From positions 50,209,629 to 50,273,628 of the forward strand of contig NC_092859.1 in assembly GCF_032062135.1 (NCBI RefSeq): a DNA stretch of 64,000 nt, written 5' to 3'. Positions within the stretch are counted from its first letter, which is position 1. Every line of letters begins with the position of its first letter. Below the pieces are notes generated by a model. It saw only the letters and a program-made list of their open reading frames with translations, made no database searches and was not told the DNA's origin. Position numbers and translations under genes: made by a program. This stretch comes from Pyxicephalus adspersus (lineage: Eukaryota; Chordata; Amphibia; Anura; Pyxicephalidae). Of the stretch, positions 1 to 12,442 are shown in pieces.

Positions 1-137
1 TCTGCGTAAGGCAACCGTGTCCTCAGCTGGGGACCATGCCGCCACACTTAACATTATAGGGGACTGTGCGTCCTCTAGGGTCACCCATCCCTTAAAACAG
101 GCATGTCTACACCAGTCTACTAAGCGGGTCAGATGTA

Positions 138-955
138 CCGTGGTGAAGATTCTCAGCAAAAACAGAAGAAACATTACACAATTTATGAAACAAGCATATC
201 TTGCATATTTTGGTATTAAACTGGGGGATCAAGATAAGTACTGGGCTCCCCATATGGTATGCAAAACTTGTGTAGAGTGTCTACGTCAGTGGAAAAATTG
301 GTAAACTGAAATGTTTGAAATATGGTGTATCTATGGTATGGCGATAGCCCAAAAATCATCATAATGATTGTTATTTTTGTGCTGTGAATGTAAAAGGTTA
401 CAATCATTACAAGAAAAACAAGTGGGAGTACCCTGATTGGGAATCAGCAAGACAACCTGTACCGCATGGTGCTGATGTTCCCATACCAATGTTCAGTACA
501 CTCCCTGATATTTCTGTATCCGACATGGAGGATATACAGGGTTTGGCGTGTAATCCAGGAGTTAGCACTGGAAGTGAATATGAAGGAAATGTTTCATCAA
601 ATCAGTAGTTCTCCCAAGAGGAGCTCAATGATTTAATATGTGACCTAAGTCTGTCAAAACAAGCATCTGAACTTTTAGCATCCAGGCTAAAAAAAAAGAA
701 CTGTCTGAGACCGGAAGTTAAAATAACAGTTTTTAGGACCAGAGAGGTGACACTCCTACCATATTTCAGTGAAGATGGAGACATCCTGTACTGTTGTAAC
801 ATCCCTGGACTACTAGACTATATGGAAGTACTAGAATACAGAGCAGAAGACTGGCGGCTTTTCTTGGACCGTTCCACTCGAAGTTTGAAATCTGTTTTAC
901 TGCATAATGGCAACTGCTATGCATCAATTCCAATCGTTCACTCAACAAAACTTAA
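138..955 (+). pseudogene. Copy A (partial) of a dispersed uncharacterised zinc-binding protein family
   Basis: I recognise this family only as a recurrent 'uncharacterised protein' of animal genomes; its function is unknown to me. The copy begins inside the N-terminal module (GEDSQQKQ-like start, then ITQFMKQAYLAYFGIKLGDQ and WAPHMVCKTCVECLRQWKN). It continues through the central linker with ARQPVPHGADVP and DISVSDMEDIQG, and ends in a segment with LFLDRSTRSLKSVLLHNGN at about 860-915. The reading frame is broken at about 301 (stop after the CLRQWKN block), 606 (stop) and near 700, so no full protein can be made. Homology to copies B and C stops near 955, and the C-terminal half is missing. 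The first ~137 bases do not match the other copies. The shared CxxC pair in the first block suggests a zinc-binding fold; this is inference. Confidence 0.75.
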
Positions 956-1779
956 CCTCCTGAGTGGTTCATTACTGTCTGGATTTATATGTGTCGAAAA
1001 GCAGCACATTGTTTTTCACAAAAATTTATTTTACAGTATATTAATAGTATAGAATAGGAAGAAGAAAGAAGACAAGAAGGAAAAGAGAAGACACGAAATA
1101 CCACAACTAAAATAATAGTCTACTAATATTTTGGAAAAAAATATATTCCTTTTTTTCCAACATTTCTAACATAGGAGTGGAGGGTAGTAATGGAAGTAAA
1201 TAAAGGATATGGAGGAACGATGGAGGAAATTAGGGAGTTATAAGATGTTGGTGGCGGGATGTACATCAGGGGGTGACCGGGGGATATAAAGTGTGAAAGG
1301 TAATAAGTGAATGTGTTGGTAGGTCCATAGGCAGTATGTACAAAGCTCTTTTACAGCATTTCTTCAGACAAAATCTGTGTCTAGCCTCAAGGGAGTTTCA
1401 AATTTCATACTTAAATTTGTGCTAGCTTCATCCTTATTGGAAGTTTAAAACCTTATTCCTGGTAATGGCCTGGGTGGAAACAAACATTGGCACTAACACA
1501 CCACAAAAGCTATGTTTATAATGCATTATATGCTGCTAATCTGTTTCACAGTAGCAAGGAATATACCTTTAAGCCCTACTGATTAAGCCTATTTTGCATT
1601 GTTTGGATAAGGATGTGGGTATCACTGATCAGTGCAGTGTCTTACTACCGTTTAAAAGAGAAGCCATTTCGTTTTATTGTATTAACTCCCAGGCAAGACC
1701 AGAAACTACAAATTGAGGAATCCCAGCAAACAATATTTCTAATGCTTCTTTTAAAAATTTTCTGCCTAGAACATACTGA

Positions 1780-2200
1780 CTGTCACTTATCTGCAGACCA
1801 CTTATCTGATAAACACCACCATTGATCACCAGAAACTGCATGTCACTAATGTACCTGCCTATCACTTAGCTACCTGTTACTTGGAAATCTGCCTGATTGT
1901 CTGCCTTTTAGTTGATCGGTCTGGTATTGATAGCTGTCTACCATTGGTACTATCTACATATTACTATCCACATATTACTGATATCTACCTGTTATTAAAA
2001 AAAATGCTGTTAATATTTACCTGTTGTTGGTAATATCTACATGTGGTTTGTATTATTAGTATGTCACTGATATGTGACTCTCATTGATATTCCCTGCCTA
2101 TTCATGGTATGATCCGCATGCTATTGATATCTGCCTGTTGTTGGTAATATCTTTATGTCATTGCATCAAATTGCTTGTCGTTGTTAATACAAAATAGTAT
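1780..2200. repeat. Degenerate minisatellite-like tract
   Basis: Variants of a short unit resembling 'tattgatatctacctgttgt' and 'ggtaatatctacatgtcact' recur about every 20-40 bases across this stretch, for example near 1990, 2020, 2115 and 2140. Copies are diverged and spacing is irregular. No coding signal is present. Confidence 0.55.
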
Positions 2201-2317
2201 TCCCCCGTTGGTCAATATTTCAACAAAAATGGTACATCCCTATTAGTAACCACAGAAAAGACATATGGGACTTCCAAAGCATCACTGTGGGAGCCAAATT
2301 ATTATTGAGATACCCTG

Positions 2318-3127
2318 TTTCCCCGATTATAAGGCACTCTCTTATATTTTTTGAAATGCCAAAATATGCCCTGGGTCTTTTTTTCAGGGGATGTCTTATT
2401 TTTCCATGAAGAAGACTACAGTACACATTTATTGTTGAAAGTCACTCATGATCACTCATGTTCCATNNNNNNNNNNNNNNNNNNNNNNNNNNNNNNNNNN
2501 NNNNNNNNNNNNNNNNNNNNNNNNNNNNNNNNNNNNNNNNNNNNNNNNNNNNNNNNNNNNNNNNNNNNNNNNNNNNNNNNNNNNNNNNNNNNNNNNNNNN
2601 NNNNNNNNNNNNNNNNNNNNNNNNNNNNNNNNNNNNNNNNNNNNNNNNNNNNNNNNNNNNNNNNNNNNNNNNNNNNNNNNNNNNNNNNNNNNNNNNNNNN
2701 NNNNNNNNNNNNNNNNNNNNNNNNNNNNNNNNNNNNNNNNNNNNNNNNNNNNNNNNNNNNNNNNNNNNNNNNNNNNNNNNNNNNNNNNNNNNNNNNNNNN
2801 NNNNNNNNNNNNNNNNNNNNNNNNNNNNNNNNNNNNNNNNNNNNNNNNNNNNNNNNNNNNNNNNNNNNNNNNNNNNNNNNNNNNNNNNNNNNNNNNNNNN
2901 NNNNNNNNNNNNNNNNNNNNNNNNNNNNNNNNNNNNNNNNNNNNNNNNNNNNNNNNNNNNNNNNNNNNNNNNNNNNNNNNNNNNNNNNNNNNNNNNNNNN
3001 NNNNNNNNNNNNNNNNNNNNNNNNNNNNNNNNNNNTATAAACGGGTGAGTGTCTTATTTTAATTATTTTTTTAAAAATCGGGGGTGGCTTACTTAATGGG
3101 GATGTCCTAAAATCGGGGAAACACAGT
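2318..3127. mobile_element. Non-autonomous DNA transposon with terminal inverted repeats, interrupted by an assembly gap
   Basis: The left end reads 'ccctgtttccccgattataa' (from 2322). The right end, on the opposite strand, reads 'ctgtgtttccccgatttta' (to about 3127). Subterminal blocks also mirror each other: 'ctcttatattttt' on the left and 'gtgtcttattttaatta' on the right. Ends of this kind (tgtgtttccccgaaaataag) occur in a widespread vertebrate MITE family as I know it. The centre, 2467-3035, is N. Confidence 0.6.
2467..3035. other. Assembly gap (569 N)
   Basis: Run of N. It lies inside the inverted-repeat element at 2318-3127, so translations across it carry no information. Confidence 0.99.
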
Positions 3128-3527
3128 ATTTCAAATATATTGGTCGTGTACGGTAAAGTTGATAGGGGTTCGCAACCCCTTTTGGGGGACCGGGTGGGGA
3201 TGCTTATTGATAAAAATAAATGACATATTGAAGTTAAGTTGTTAAATAAATTTTATGTGGTTTTGATATTATTGGTTTATTGATTTGTGGGTTAATTTTA
3301 AGTGTAACCTTGCTTGACTGTGATTGTGAAAAGAATTTCAACTATTTAGGAATTCACGTGGAAGAACCCTTGTTTGTAGGTACTCTGCTCCTTTTTTGTG
3401 TTGAGAACAATTCTGTTTTTTTGATTGTGCATACATTGGGGGAAGTTAAGAAAGTGGAGCAACTTGGTTAGCAACAATATAACAATTAAAATTGATATGC
3501 CTATGTATTGTATTATTTGTAGGTCTC

Positions 3528-3580
3528 CAATTTCCTGAAGAAGCAGACAAGGTATCCCCGAAATGTGTAGGAATTAGGAG
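3528..3580 (+). ncRNA. Hammerhead-ribozyme-like motif (copy a)
   Basis: CTGAAGA lies at 3535-3541 and GAAA at 3560-3563, matching the CUGANGA and GAAA core boxes of hammerhead ribozymes in order. The flanks TTCC (before) and GGAA (after GTA, about 3570-3574) can pair as a stem I. Stem II is weak here. The motif is followed by a retroelement-like 3' tail (aataggtttttttt...tccaataaaaa). Activity is unproven; the copy may be dead or the resemblance fortuitous. Confidence 0.35.
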
Positions 3581-3674
3581 CTTGAGACCATATTAACTAT
3601 GTTTAAACATACAAATGTTTTTAATAGGTTTTTTTTTTATAGTCCAATAAAAATTGTAATGTTACGTATTTTAT

Positions 3675-5935
3675 TTTACAATAATTACACTGGTCAACAA
3701 ACATTTTCTTGCCAAACAGAATAAAGTCATTTAAGGTTATGTTTGATGCACAGATTCCAAATATGGTATTGGTTTTGCTGGATTCTCTCCAGTTTTTGAA
3801 ATAAAGACCAAAATAATAACCTCATAGAAAACTAATGAAACATGAAAATGAAGCAAAATTTAACTAAATATGCTAAATACTAAAAAGTATTTTTTAAATA
3901 CTTAATGTCAATATATTCTATATTCAGTATATTTACAGAACTAATCACAAATAAGTAATTGAAAAACTCTGTTTGTATGTTTCCTTTTATGCTGATGATC
4001 AGGACAATCACGTTGAAGGCTCCAGCAGTAGTCTGCCATCATGTATCTCTCATCTGCCCTGATACCTTTCTTCCATCACCTTTATATCTTGATAGAACCT
4101 CTTACCTTGTTCTTCACTGAAATCGCCAAGATTTTCTGGAAATTTTGCAAATGGCCAAGGAGATAATGTACCTTTATGCTCATAGTAACACCCAAATTTT
4201 TAAAGTTTAAGTATCAGTTCTTCAAAATTAGTTTTGTACCAGTTCTTCATAATTTTGTGCTTTATGGTTACCCAAGAAGTGACCACAGGTGTGTGTAGGG
4301 CGTGCATGACATAGCTCTGCCGGGCTGAAGCTTCAGTATCAGTCGTGTAACGTGTGAAATTTGAATAATTTATCAGTTTCTGAATCTGGGGTCCATCAAA
4401 GATTCCAGCTTTTAATTTCTCAGTACTCAATCCAGGGAAGAATCTACAAAAGTATTTGAAGCAATCACTGTCCTTGTTCAGAGCTCTAACAAATAGCTTA
4501 ATTAATCCCAACTTTATATGTAGTGGAGGGAGAATGATTTTTTCTTTGTCAACCAATGGCTTGTTAATGATGTTCGCTGCACCTTTTTTCATGTTTTCCC
4601 TTGGAGACCTTGAAGTCACTTTTTTCCAGTAATCCTGCTTTGCTCTACTTTCCCACAAGCAAATGAAACATGCGTACTTTGTGTATCCACTTTGCTGTCC
4701 AAGTAGGAAGTTCACCATTTTCAAATCAACACAAATGGACTATTGGTGTTCATGATAGCAAAGCTTTTGTAAGACCATTTTGATATTTTCATATTCTTCT
4801 TTAAGTTTTGTTGAGTGACCAACTGGAATTGATGCATAGCAGTTGCCATTATGCAGTAAAACAGATTTCAAACTTTCTAGTGGAAAGGTCTATGAAAAGC
4901 CGCCAGTCTTCTGCTCAGTATTCTGGTACTCCCAGATGGGCTAGTAGCCCAGGAAAGAGACAACAGTACACAAAGTCTCCATCTCACTGAAATATGGTAA
5001 GAGTGTCACCTCTTTTGTCCTATAAACTGTTATTTTAACTTCCGGTCTCAGACATTTCTTTTCTTTTATCCTGGATGCTAAAAGTTCAGATGCTTGTTTT
5101 GAGAGATATAGGTTACATATTAAATCATTGAGCTCTTGTGGGGAAAACTGCTGGTTTGATGAAACACTTCCTTTTTTTCACTTCCACTGCTAGCTTCTGC
5201 ATTACACTCCAAACCCTGTATATCCTCCATGTCGGATACAGGAATATCAGGGAGTGTACTGAACACTGGTACGAGAACATCAGCACCATGCGGCACAGGT
5301 CGTCTTGCTGATTCCCAATCAGGGTACTCCCACTTGTTTTTCTTGTAATTATTGAAACCTCTTACATTCACAGCACAAAAATAACAATCATTGTGATGAT
5401 TTTCGTGCTCTCACCATACCATAGGTACACCAAATTTCAAACTTTTTAGTTTTCAATTTTTCCACTGACGTAGACACTCTACACAAGTTTTGCAAACCAT
5501 ATGGAGAGGCCAATCTTGGTCCTCCAGTTTAATACTAAAATATCCAAGATATGCTTGTTTCACACATTCTGTAATGTTTCTTCTCTTCTTCTGTTTTTGC
5601 TGAGAATCTTCACCACAAATGTAGCAAAATACATTAAGGGCATTTCAACAACTTCTTCTTGAAGAACTCATATTTCTGTAAAAAAAGAAAATGTATGAAT
5701 AAAAAGAAGGCAAATGAAAGTTTCATGAAAATAATGCTACATTTAATATATAAAATGCAAAACATTGATGTAAATATAGATAGATAATAATATGCTGTGT
5801 TAACATTTGTTGTTAGTAAAATTGTTTATTCCGATTCCTGTATCACAAGAACCAGAGCCAATTCAGAGAAACTGTCATTTCTGGATTCAGCAGAACTGAA
5901 ATACATTAAATATATTGAGAAATCCTTGGTAAGTG
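3675..5935 (-). pseudogene. Copy B of the dispersed uncharacterised zinc-binding protein family (longest A-C type copy)
   Basis: Read on the minus strand. A likely start ATG is at 5671, directly downstream of a pyrimidine tract ending in acag that looks like a 3' splice site (5674-5691). The N-terminal module has CYICGEDSQQKQ, CVKQAYLGYFSIKLEDQD and CKTCVECLRQWKN. Next come ARRPVPHGADVLVPV and DIPVSDMEDIQG (5120-5371). The central block (4200-4724) has GYTKYACFICLWESR and LPPLHIKLGL. The C-terminal block (3990-4140) has PENLGDFSEEQGKRFYQDI and KVMEERYQGR. A stop at codon 9, a small deletion in the DQDKYWAPH region and several frame changes show decay. Non-coding sequence on both sides is shared with copy C, so the repeated unit is larger than the coding part. 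The acidic and histidine residues of SEEQGxRFxQDI could be part of a transposase-like active site; that is only a guess. Confidence 0.75.
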
Positions 5936-7884
5936 AAAAACATTTCTTTTTTGTTAAGCTATGTTATCACTATTATTGTAGAAATGTTAGTTTCTCTCAC
6001 AGGTCTTGCAGAGGTGTTACATATAATTTGACATTGGATTATTATCAGATTGAAGGACTTTAGAACTTTCCTGGGTGCACTTGCAAGGGGAACAAAAATC
6101 CCTCCAAGGATCTATTGTACGTATAAAAGCTGCGGGTTAAAATTTTAGATAGTATCATTGGTATATAGTGGAGAAGACGGACTGTTGGCAGCATTTTTTT
6201 CACTGGTTGTAATGTAAGATTGCTTATATGTTTATTATGCAAAATCAATATAGTTTATTTTCTGTTCATTACATGGAAACAAGTATGAAAAGAAATGTTG
6301 TGGTAGATATTTTTCTATTTGTATGGTATATCTCTACTAAGATACTGTCAATAAATTTGTTGAGAAATTAGGATGATATGAAATATTTGCATCTTTTGTT
6401 TTCCTATCTTATGATTGTTGCTCACAGCTGCACATCAGAGCTCTCCACCAAGACCAGCCGCAGGTGCCCTGGCCTATAAGAGCATATCTCACTCACTCAC
6501 TGGAATCCATAGACGAACACCAGTCGCATTCCTATTCCCTTATAAACCTTTATGTCTCAACAGACAAGCATTCTGCATTCTAAATATCAGTTGTATGGCT
6601 GTACGTTATAACCCTGCCACCCAATCCCAGGGCCTATGTTGGGTACATGTTAAATAAAAATATGTCAGATATTTATACTTTTTCACTATTGTTGGAGATG
6701 TGATGGAGAATCTTTTGTATTTCTTTTGTATCTAGGTAAGAAAACACAGCCACACCAATTTCAGCAAAATGACTGTTAGTAGAAATTTGGATGCTGTCAA
6801 TGATGGCATCATTCCTTCTCTCCTAGCCTTGTCTGAAACAAGTACTTTTGAGTATCAGAGAGATCCAGAACAAATATATGTCAGAAAACCAGTTCCTTAT
6901 CTCTATACTTTTTCCAATTCACGGACTCACACAACATTGAGAAAAAAAGGATCAGCATGTTGGACAAGCATTCTCAGAGGTCGGTCTTGGCAGCCCCATT
7001 CCCGTCTCACAAGAAACTTCTTTTAACAAGCAGATTGCTAGGGGTATACAAACAGCGAAATAAATATACAAATATAATATACTGCCTTTTTTAGTAAATG
7101 TACAACACTCAGTCGTTTCAGTTACTTATCTCAAAAATAGTTTAGTTCTTTAAAATTTCGATCTGAAGTTTTCATGACAAAATGACAACAGCTGTCAAAC
7201 CTGCTGTAGCCTTCTGGAAAGTAATTCAATAAGATGAAAATCCTAAAATCCTATTGTGAACACTATAAAATACTAGACAGCTCTCTGCAAATATCTGCAA
7301 AAAACTGTCAGCTGCAACTGTTTTTATGTGTCTGCATTTAAAAGTAAAACTTTCTAGTATGTATTGATTGGTTAATGAAATAAACAGGAACAAAACACAT
7401 ATGGGTTTCTCAACAAAGTTATATGAGTTGCCTAAGAACCATCACTGAGATTTAAACATTCCCAGTGCAGGATTAGGTCTGATTGGCGGTGGTGAGATAA
7501 CCCAGAACATTTCATATTTAAAATGAACTTGTTAACCAAATTTAGCTAAACTCCAGGCAAACAGCCAAACACATAGAATAAATACATACATGATAGCTAT
7601 TGTATCTTCCAAAGATTAGTATTTCTGTCCATTTCTGTGCTGTCTAAAGTTCTAAAGTTTTCACAGCTCTTCCTCAAAGTGCAACCTTCCTAGTAATGAA
7701 AGACAGCTGATCTAGTTTTGCTCTAGTTTCACTTTCACTTACAGGCTTCCTTCCCACCTCCATCCTGTGACTGGGCAGTGAATACAGAAGCAGGGCATTG
7801 ATGAATTCATCTCTCTGCCACTGCCTCATCTTATATTATATATATTCACAGCGCTGGTAATGGTGCTCTGCCAAGTCAATACAT
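5936..7884. other. AT-rich stretch without a recognised gene
   Basis: Apart from the tail of the copy B repeat at its left edge, I see no family motif, tRNA or tandem array. Two short open frames (6415-6657 and 6769-7026) have no recognisable domain and are not called as genes. Confidence 0.4.
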
Positions 7885-7886
7885 AA

Positions 7887-8557
7887 GGCTGGGTCTACAC
7901 AGACTTTTTTTAAACGCATATAAACGTTCCTACTGCATTTTTATGCACTTTTTTAAAGCTTTAAAGCTTGCCTTTAAAACACTGGAAAACGCCTATGCCG
8001 CGTTTTCCCGTGTTTACGTTTCAAGTGCATTTATGTTTGAAATCAATAGAAGCATTTACCCACATTTACCGGCGTTTTTGGGCATTTTCCAGCGTTAACC
8101 TTGCATTTAAATTTTTTAAAAGTTGCAAGCAACATTATAGATAGCGCTCGTAGGCTTAGTCTACATGAACGTTTTCCCCAGCGTTTAACCTGAGGCTTTA
8201 AAAGCCCATGTTTGAAATTCCCATTCATTCCAATCAGCTAATCTACACCCGGACATTTCCTTAGAGGCACGTTTATGAGCATTATCTATCTTTCTAAATT
8301 AAAACGCAGGGTTAACGCTGGAAAACACCCAAAAAACATGTTTTAAAGGCAAGCTAATAAAAGTGCATAAAATGCATATAAACGCAGTAGGAACATTTAC
8401 ATGCATTTTTAAAAATGTCCGTGTAGACCCAGGTTTAAACGTACCCCAAAGAAACGTCCTGGTGTAGATTGGCCCATTGGAATGCATTGGAGTTTTAAAC
8501 ATGGGCTTTTAAAACCTCAGGTTAAACGCTGGGGAAAACGTCTGTGTAGACTAAGCC
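7887..8557. mobile_element. Compound foldback MITE (nested inverted copies)
   Basis: The outer ends pair: ggctgggtctacacagac at 7887 and gtctgtgtagactaagcc ending at 8557. A second internal start, ggcttagtctaca at 8153, begins an arm of about 110 bases (gacgttttccccagcg, cctgaggctttaaaagccc) that is the inverted copy of 8450-8557. The block 'cctactgcatttttatgcac...gcttgcctttaaaaca' at about 7940-7980 reappears inverted at about 8330-8400. The simplest reading is a long-armed foldback element fused to half of another copy in opposite orientation. It has no coding capacity. Confidence 0.7.
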
Positions 8558-10473
8558 TAAGAGAGAGGTTTTTTTAAGCACTTTAATGTATACCAATCAA
8601 TTAAAAATTGTTAACAACTTTTTTATGAACAATTTAATGAACGTCTTGATTAAAAAAAAACAATAGTATACAAAAAAGCAAAATCCCATAACATACATTT
8701 GAATTTTGTACTTTATGTGGCAGTGCAAGCTTCCTGCCACCCTATCTGTAGTCGTGCTGTAAATATTAAATAATCCAAGATTATCCAAATAGACATGCAT
8801 GCTTCTTGCACTGAAACACAAGTGTCTGGCTCCTTGTGCTGTATTCATTTTTGGATTTAATAAATACATATTTATTTGCAATCATTCTCAGTTAAAAAAG
8901 TGCAAAACCACATGTTTTTCCCCACAATTCCATGTCTTTGCTACTTCTTTATTAGCCCAGGAGGTGCTTTCATTGTGTTATTGCCTAGGTGTCTAAACAA
9001 ATTTATATGTCCAAACTTAGAAAAAGCACATGCAAGGCAAGCTTAGTACTGAAATTGGACTTCCTTATCCACAAACAATTTTTTTGATTCCATCTGGTGA
9101 TTTTGTTGCAGTAAACTATTTTATTTAGATGTAACTTATGCAAAAAAAGTAAATATCCATATCTAAAATCCAAATACAACAGTATCTATTGCAAATAACA
9201 ATAGAAAAAAGTCACCACTAAATCTTGCCCCACTTCTTTAAGAAAAGTGTTTTATTGCTGTATTTGCTCTAATTGGATAGATTGTGGCTAATTCCTGCTT
9301 TGGTAAGCACAAAGGAAATGAGGGAATATTTCCCAGCTCTAAAACTGTACAGTTTATGTTCAGTACCCAAGCTCAACTATATACTTATTTGTAAAATCTA
9401 ATCACATGTTCTACAGTTAGCTGCAGCTATACTTTCCATTAACTGTAGTTAGTATTTTAGTTTAGTGTACACAAACGTGGGTTCAGTCACTGTTAATTAC
9501 TGTAGGGCTTATTGTAGATGTTATTTTCTTCTCCTCTTCCCACAAGACCAAAGAAGGTGTTACCATTATGAATTTGGACTTCCTGTACCTAATTATTTTT
9601 TTTATGGAAACATTCATTGACAGAAAATGACACCATCGATTGGCTTTGAAATTACCATGGCAATTGGGTGGAACTGGAAAAATAACTTGCCTGCAACGAT
9701 GAAAAATGTGTAATATTACTTTTCTAGAGTTAGCTTGTGAAGGGTCTGTAAACACATTTATTTTATATAAAAGTCAGTTCCTAATGATTTCTGATTTTCA
9801 AAAGTTTATCAGAATTACCTGATCAGTTATTGAACCATTAAAGAAAAACTTACAAGCAGCTACTTCACATTTAAAATAACATTCCTAGATCATTTAGTAA
9901 TCATTTTAGCAGATTTTTTTTTCTATTCTGCTAATTCTCCAGTATTGCCACTACTATACATAATATACATACTTGTATACATCACAAAGAACCTTTTCAA
10001 CTTTTCAGATATAATTAAAACATTTTAAAATGACATAATTGGGAGTGTTATTTCTCCCAAAAGCTCTAAGACAAGAGTTAAACATTTTATTACACATTTG
10101 TTTAAGGCTACAGTTAGAGTGCTCCCTCTCCCTCTTTCTCATATATATATATATATATTGCATAACAGCATATGTATGTTACATACTGTAACAGCATTGA
10201 TTTATGTGTAATGTGCATTGTAATAAAAGGGAAGTATATCTAGGCAGTATTTTGTGTATATTGTAAATAATTTCAATCCCTTTGCAGAAATCTGTTTTTA
10301 CTCTGAGAAAAATCAGTTTCTCAATTGGAAAACAAACATGAAATCCACTCTGATTCAATGTAAAATGGCAATAAAATATGAAAACTTCCAAGATTATATA
10401 TATATATTGCACCAGTGCTACTAGTGTACTGTTGACATGTTGTGTGTTGTGCTGTCAATAATATTGAGCTAAA
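8558..10473. other. AT-rich stretch, nothing recognised
   Basis: It contains a short (AT)n run at about 10140-10160 and homopolymer tracts. No gene, RNA or mobile-element signature could be supported. Confidence 0.4.
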
Positions 10474-10545
10474 GGGTCTGATTTATTAAGGCTTTCCTAA
10501 GCTGGAGAGAGTATAATTTTATCATTGAAGCTATCCAAATAGGTA
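10474..10545 (+). mobile_element. Solo arm of the gggcctgatttattaaagc MITE family
   Basis: gggtctgatttattaaggc followed by tttcctaagctggagagagtataattt matches one terminal arm of the full copies at 12229 and 40679. The second arm is not present. Confidence 0.6.
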
Positions 10546-10869
10546 ATGCCACCATTACCTAAATGTATAATGCCAAAGACATGTGTATTACTCTTCCTTT
10601 GAAAAAAATAGTAAATGTGAATCTAAGTGTAAATCCCCATGGCACAACCATCATTGATTTCTCAGATGAGCAAGGCAAGTACGAACTGAGCTGGACTGAG
10701 TTTTCCCATGTATTATATGTTGGCAGTTGAGGAACACTGGATAATACTTCCACCACATCATCCGCAAAAGTCAGTTAGTTTATGTACGCAATATAGGACA
10801 TTTAGGCATACTATGACCATTTTATGTGCATTTATATAGCTCATTTATTAAGTGTGCTAGGCTCTGCAC

Positions 10870-11375
10870 TCTCTTTATTTTGCTGCATTCTAAAACATTC
10901 TTCCTACCATTTCCACCTGCTCAGCATACCTAAAGTATAGCTGTTTCATGGCCCCATTGACCACCAAACTCCTGGTACACATTTTCATTATCTATCCCCT
11001 GTTCTGTTTGCTCCACTAATGACCTAACCCATAACCTCTTCTAATAAATGATTCCAAGATTTCTTTGGAGCTGCCACAACACTCTGGAATTCTCTATTGC
11101 ATCCCATTGAACCTGCTGTTATCTGTAACACATTTAAACAAGCCATCAAAACCCACAAGAGTGATACATACATTCTAACCCTCTTAACCATCATTTATTA
11201 CCCAAAGTTCACTTTCCCCATCCATTGATTACTATGCTCCCCACCTTTTACACCTTAAGCTTAATTTGTGTCATAGTTTGTACTTTTTTTATATGCAGAT
11301 TTGTCATCTGAACCCCCTGTTTATTACATGGTGCTGCATAAGTACATGCTTTATAAATAAAATATACCGGTAGTC
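10870..11375 (+). mobile_element. Decayed 3' end of a CR1/L2-like non-LTR retrotransposon
   Basis: Around 11070-11160 the translation GAATTLWNSLLHPIEPA...FKQAIKTHK resembles the C-terminal tail of CR1/L2/Rex-type reverse transcriptase ORFs (LWNSLP...FK..LKT). Downstream comes the tail 'ggtgctgcataagtacatgctttataaataaaa', a typical frog repeat 3' end of the tgtacagcgctgcgtaatatgttggcgctatataaataaa type. The catalytic RT part is absent. Confidence 0.5.
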
Positions 11376-12228
11376 ATTATTACAAAACTGATTTTATTAG
11401 TGCAGTTGTCCTTTAAATCAGCTAATAACGTATAGCTCAATTAAGGGACTCACTTAAAGAGTGTGACATTTTCTTACAGGGTATGAAGAGCCTTCTGTTT
11501 TTGTTTTTTTTTAGAAGCATCTTAAACTTAAGGAAGCTAGACTTTTCACAAATATGTATGTAAAGCAATTGTTTGGCCGTTCTCATATTAACTACACAAG
11601 AACATTTGTTTTTGAAACTTCTTTTTTTGTCATGTTGAAAAAAAAATAAATGTTTTGCTAGACAGGTGGCCTGGAATGGTCATTGTGCCTTAGGGTTTAT
11701 TCACAATAGATTCTCTGTAAAAGGGATGGCAGAAATATTATCTACAAGAAAATAATTTTCTTTTTTGCATTTTAAAAGTTTTTTTTATCATTTAGTTTTT
11801 ATTTATCATTTTGATAAATAAAAATGTAATACAGGATTCACCAAAAAATGATGTCACAGACCCAAATTGAGGTTTTACAGAAAAAAACATAGCAGAGGTT
11901 TTTTGTTTTAGATTTTCCATCTCTGTTTAAAACTCTGTACTATCTTGTATGAAAAGTGAAGGCATGGATGAAAAGAGAAGGAGAATATGTTACTCTGTCT
12001 ATAATTTTAAACTATTAAGCTTTGTAAATAATATGTTTTTTCAGCTAATAAATATAAAACATTTGTATTAATTTACCTAGCTAAAAATTAAAAAAAAAAT
12101 CATTTGTAACCCTAAACCGAAATAAAGAAACCATTTATTGAAAACCTTTTAATTCACTTTTTCACTTAAAGTAGAAGTAAACTCACAATACAAAAAATCA
12201 CCAGGTAGTGTCAGATTTGGGAACAAAG
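11376..12228. other. AT-rich stretch, nothing recognised
   Basis: Poly-A/poly-T tracts only; no supported gene or element. Confidence 0.4.
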
Positions 12229-12442
12229 GCCCTGATTTTTAATGCTCTGGAGAAGATATACTTTCCTCAGTGATGCTGGGTGAACCAGGAAACCTAGAAT
12301 GGATCTTGTTCAGAATTGAAAACGTTTGCTAACAAATAGCTAATAACTTTAAGGAAATCCATTCCAGGTTTGCTGGATCATCTAGCTTCACTGATGAATG
12401 TGTATGTTCTCCGGCCTTGGAGAGCTTTAATAAATCAGGGCC
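12229..12442. mobile_element. Full copy of the gggcctgatttattaaagc MITE
   Basis: The left end ggccctgatttttaatgctctggagaag and the right end gagagctttaataaatcagggcc are inverted. The arms (about 95 bases) carry the paired blocks 'gatgctgggtgaaccaggaaacctagaatggat' and 'atccattccaggtttgctggatcatctagcttc'. The centre holds tttgctaacaaatagctaat. No coding capacity. Confidence 0.75.

Noticed and set aside
2351..3062. Long open frames across the first N run
   Set aside because: They consist almost entirely of unknown residues from the N run.
6769..7026. 85-codon open frame with a fairly coding-like composition
   Set aside because: No domain, no neighbours and no start context that convinces; too short to call.
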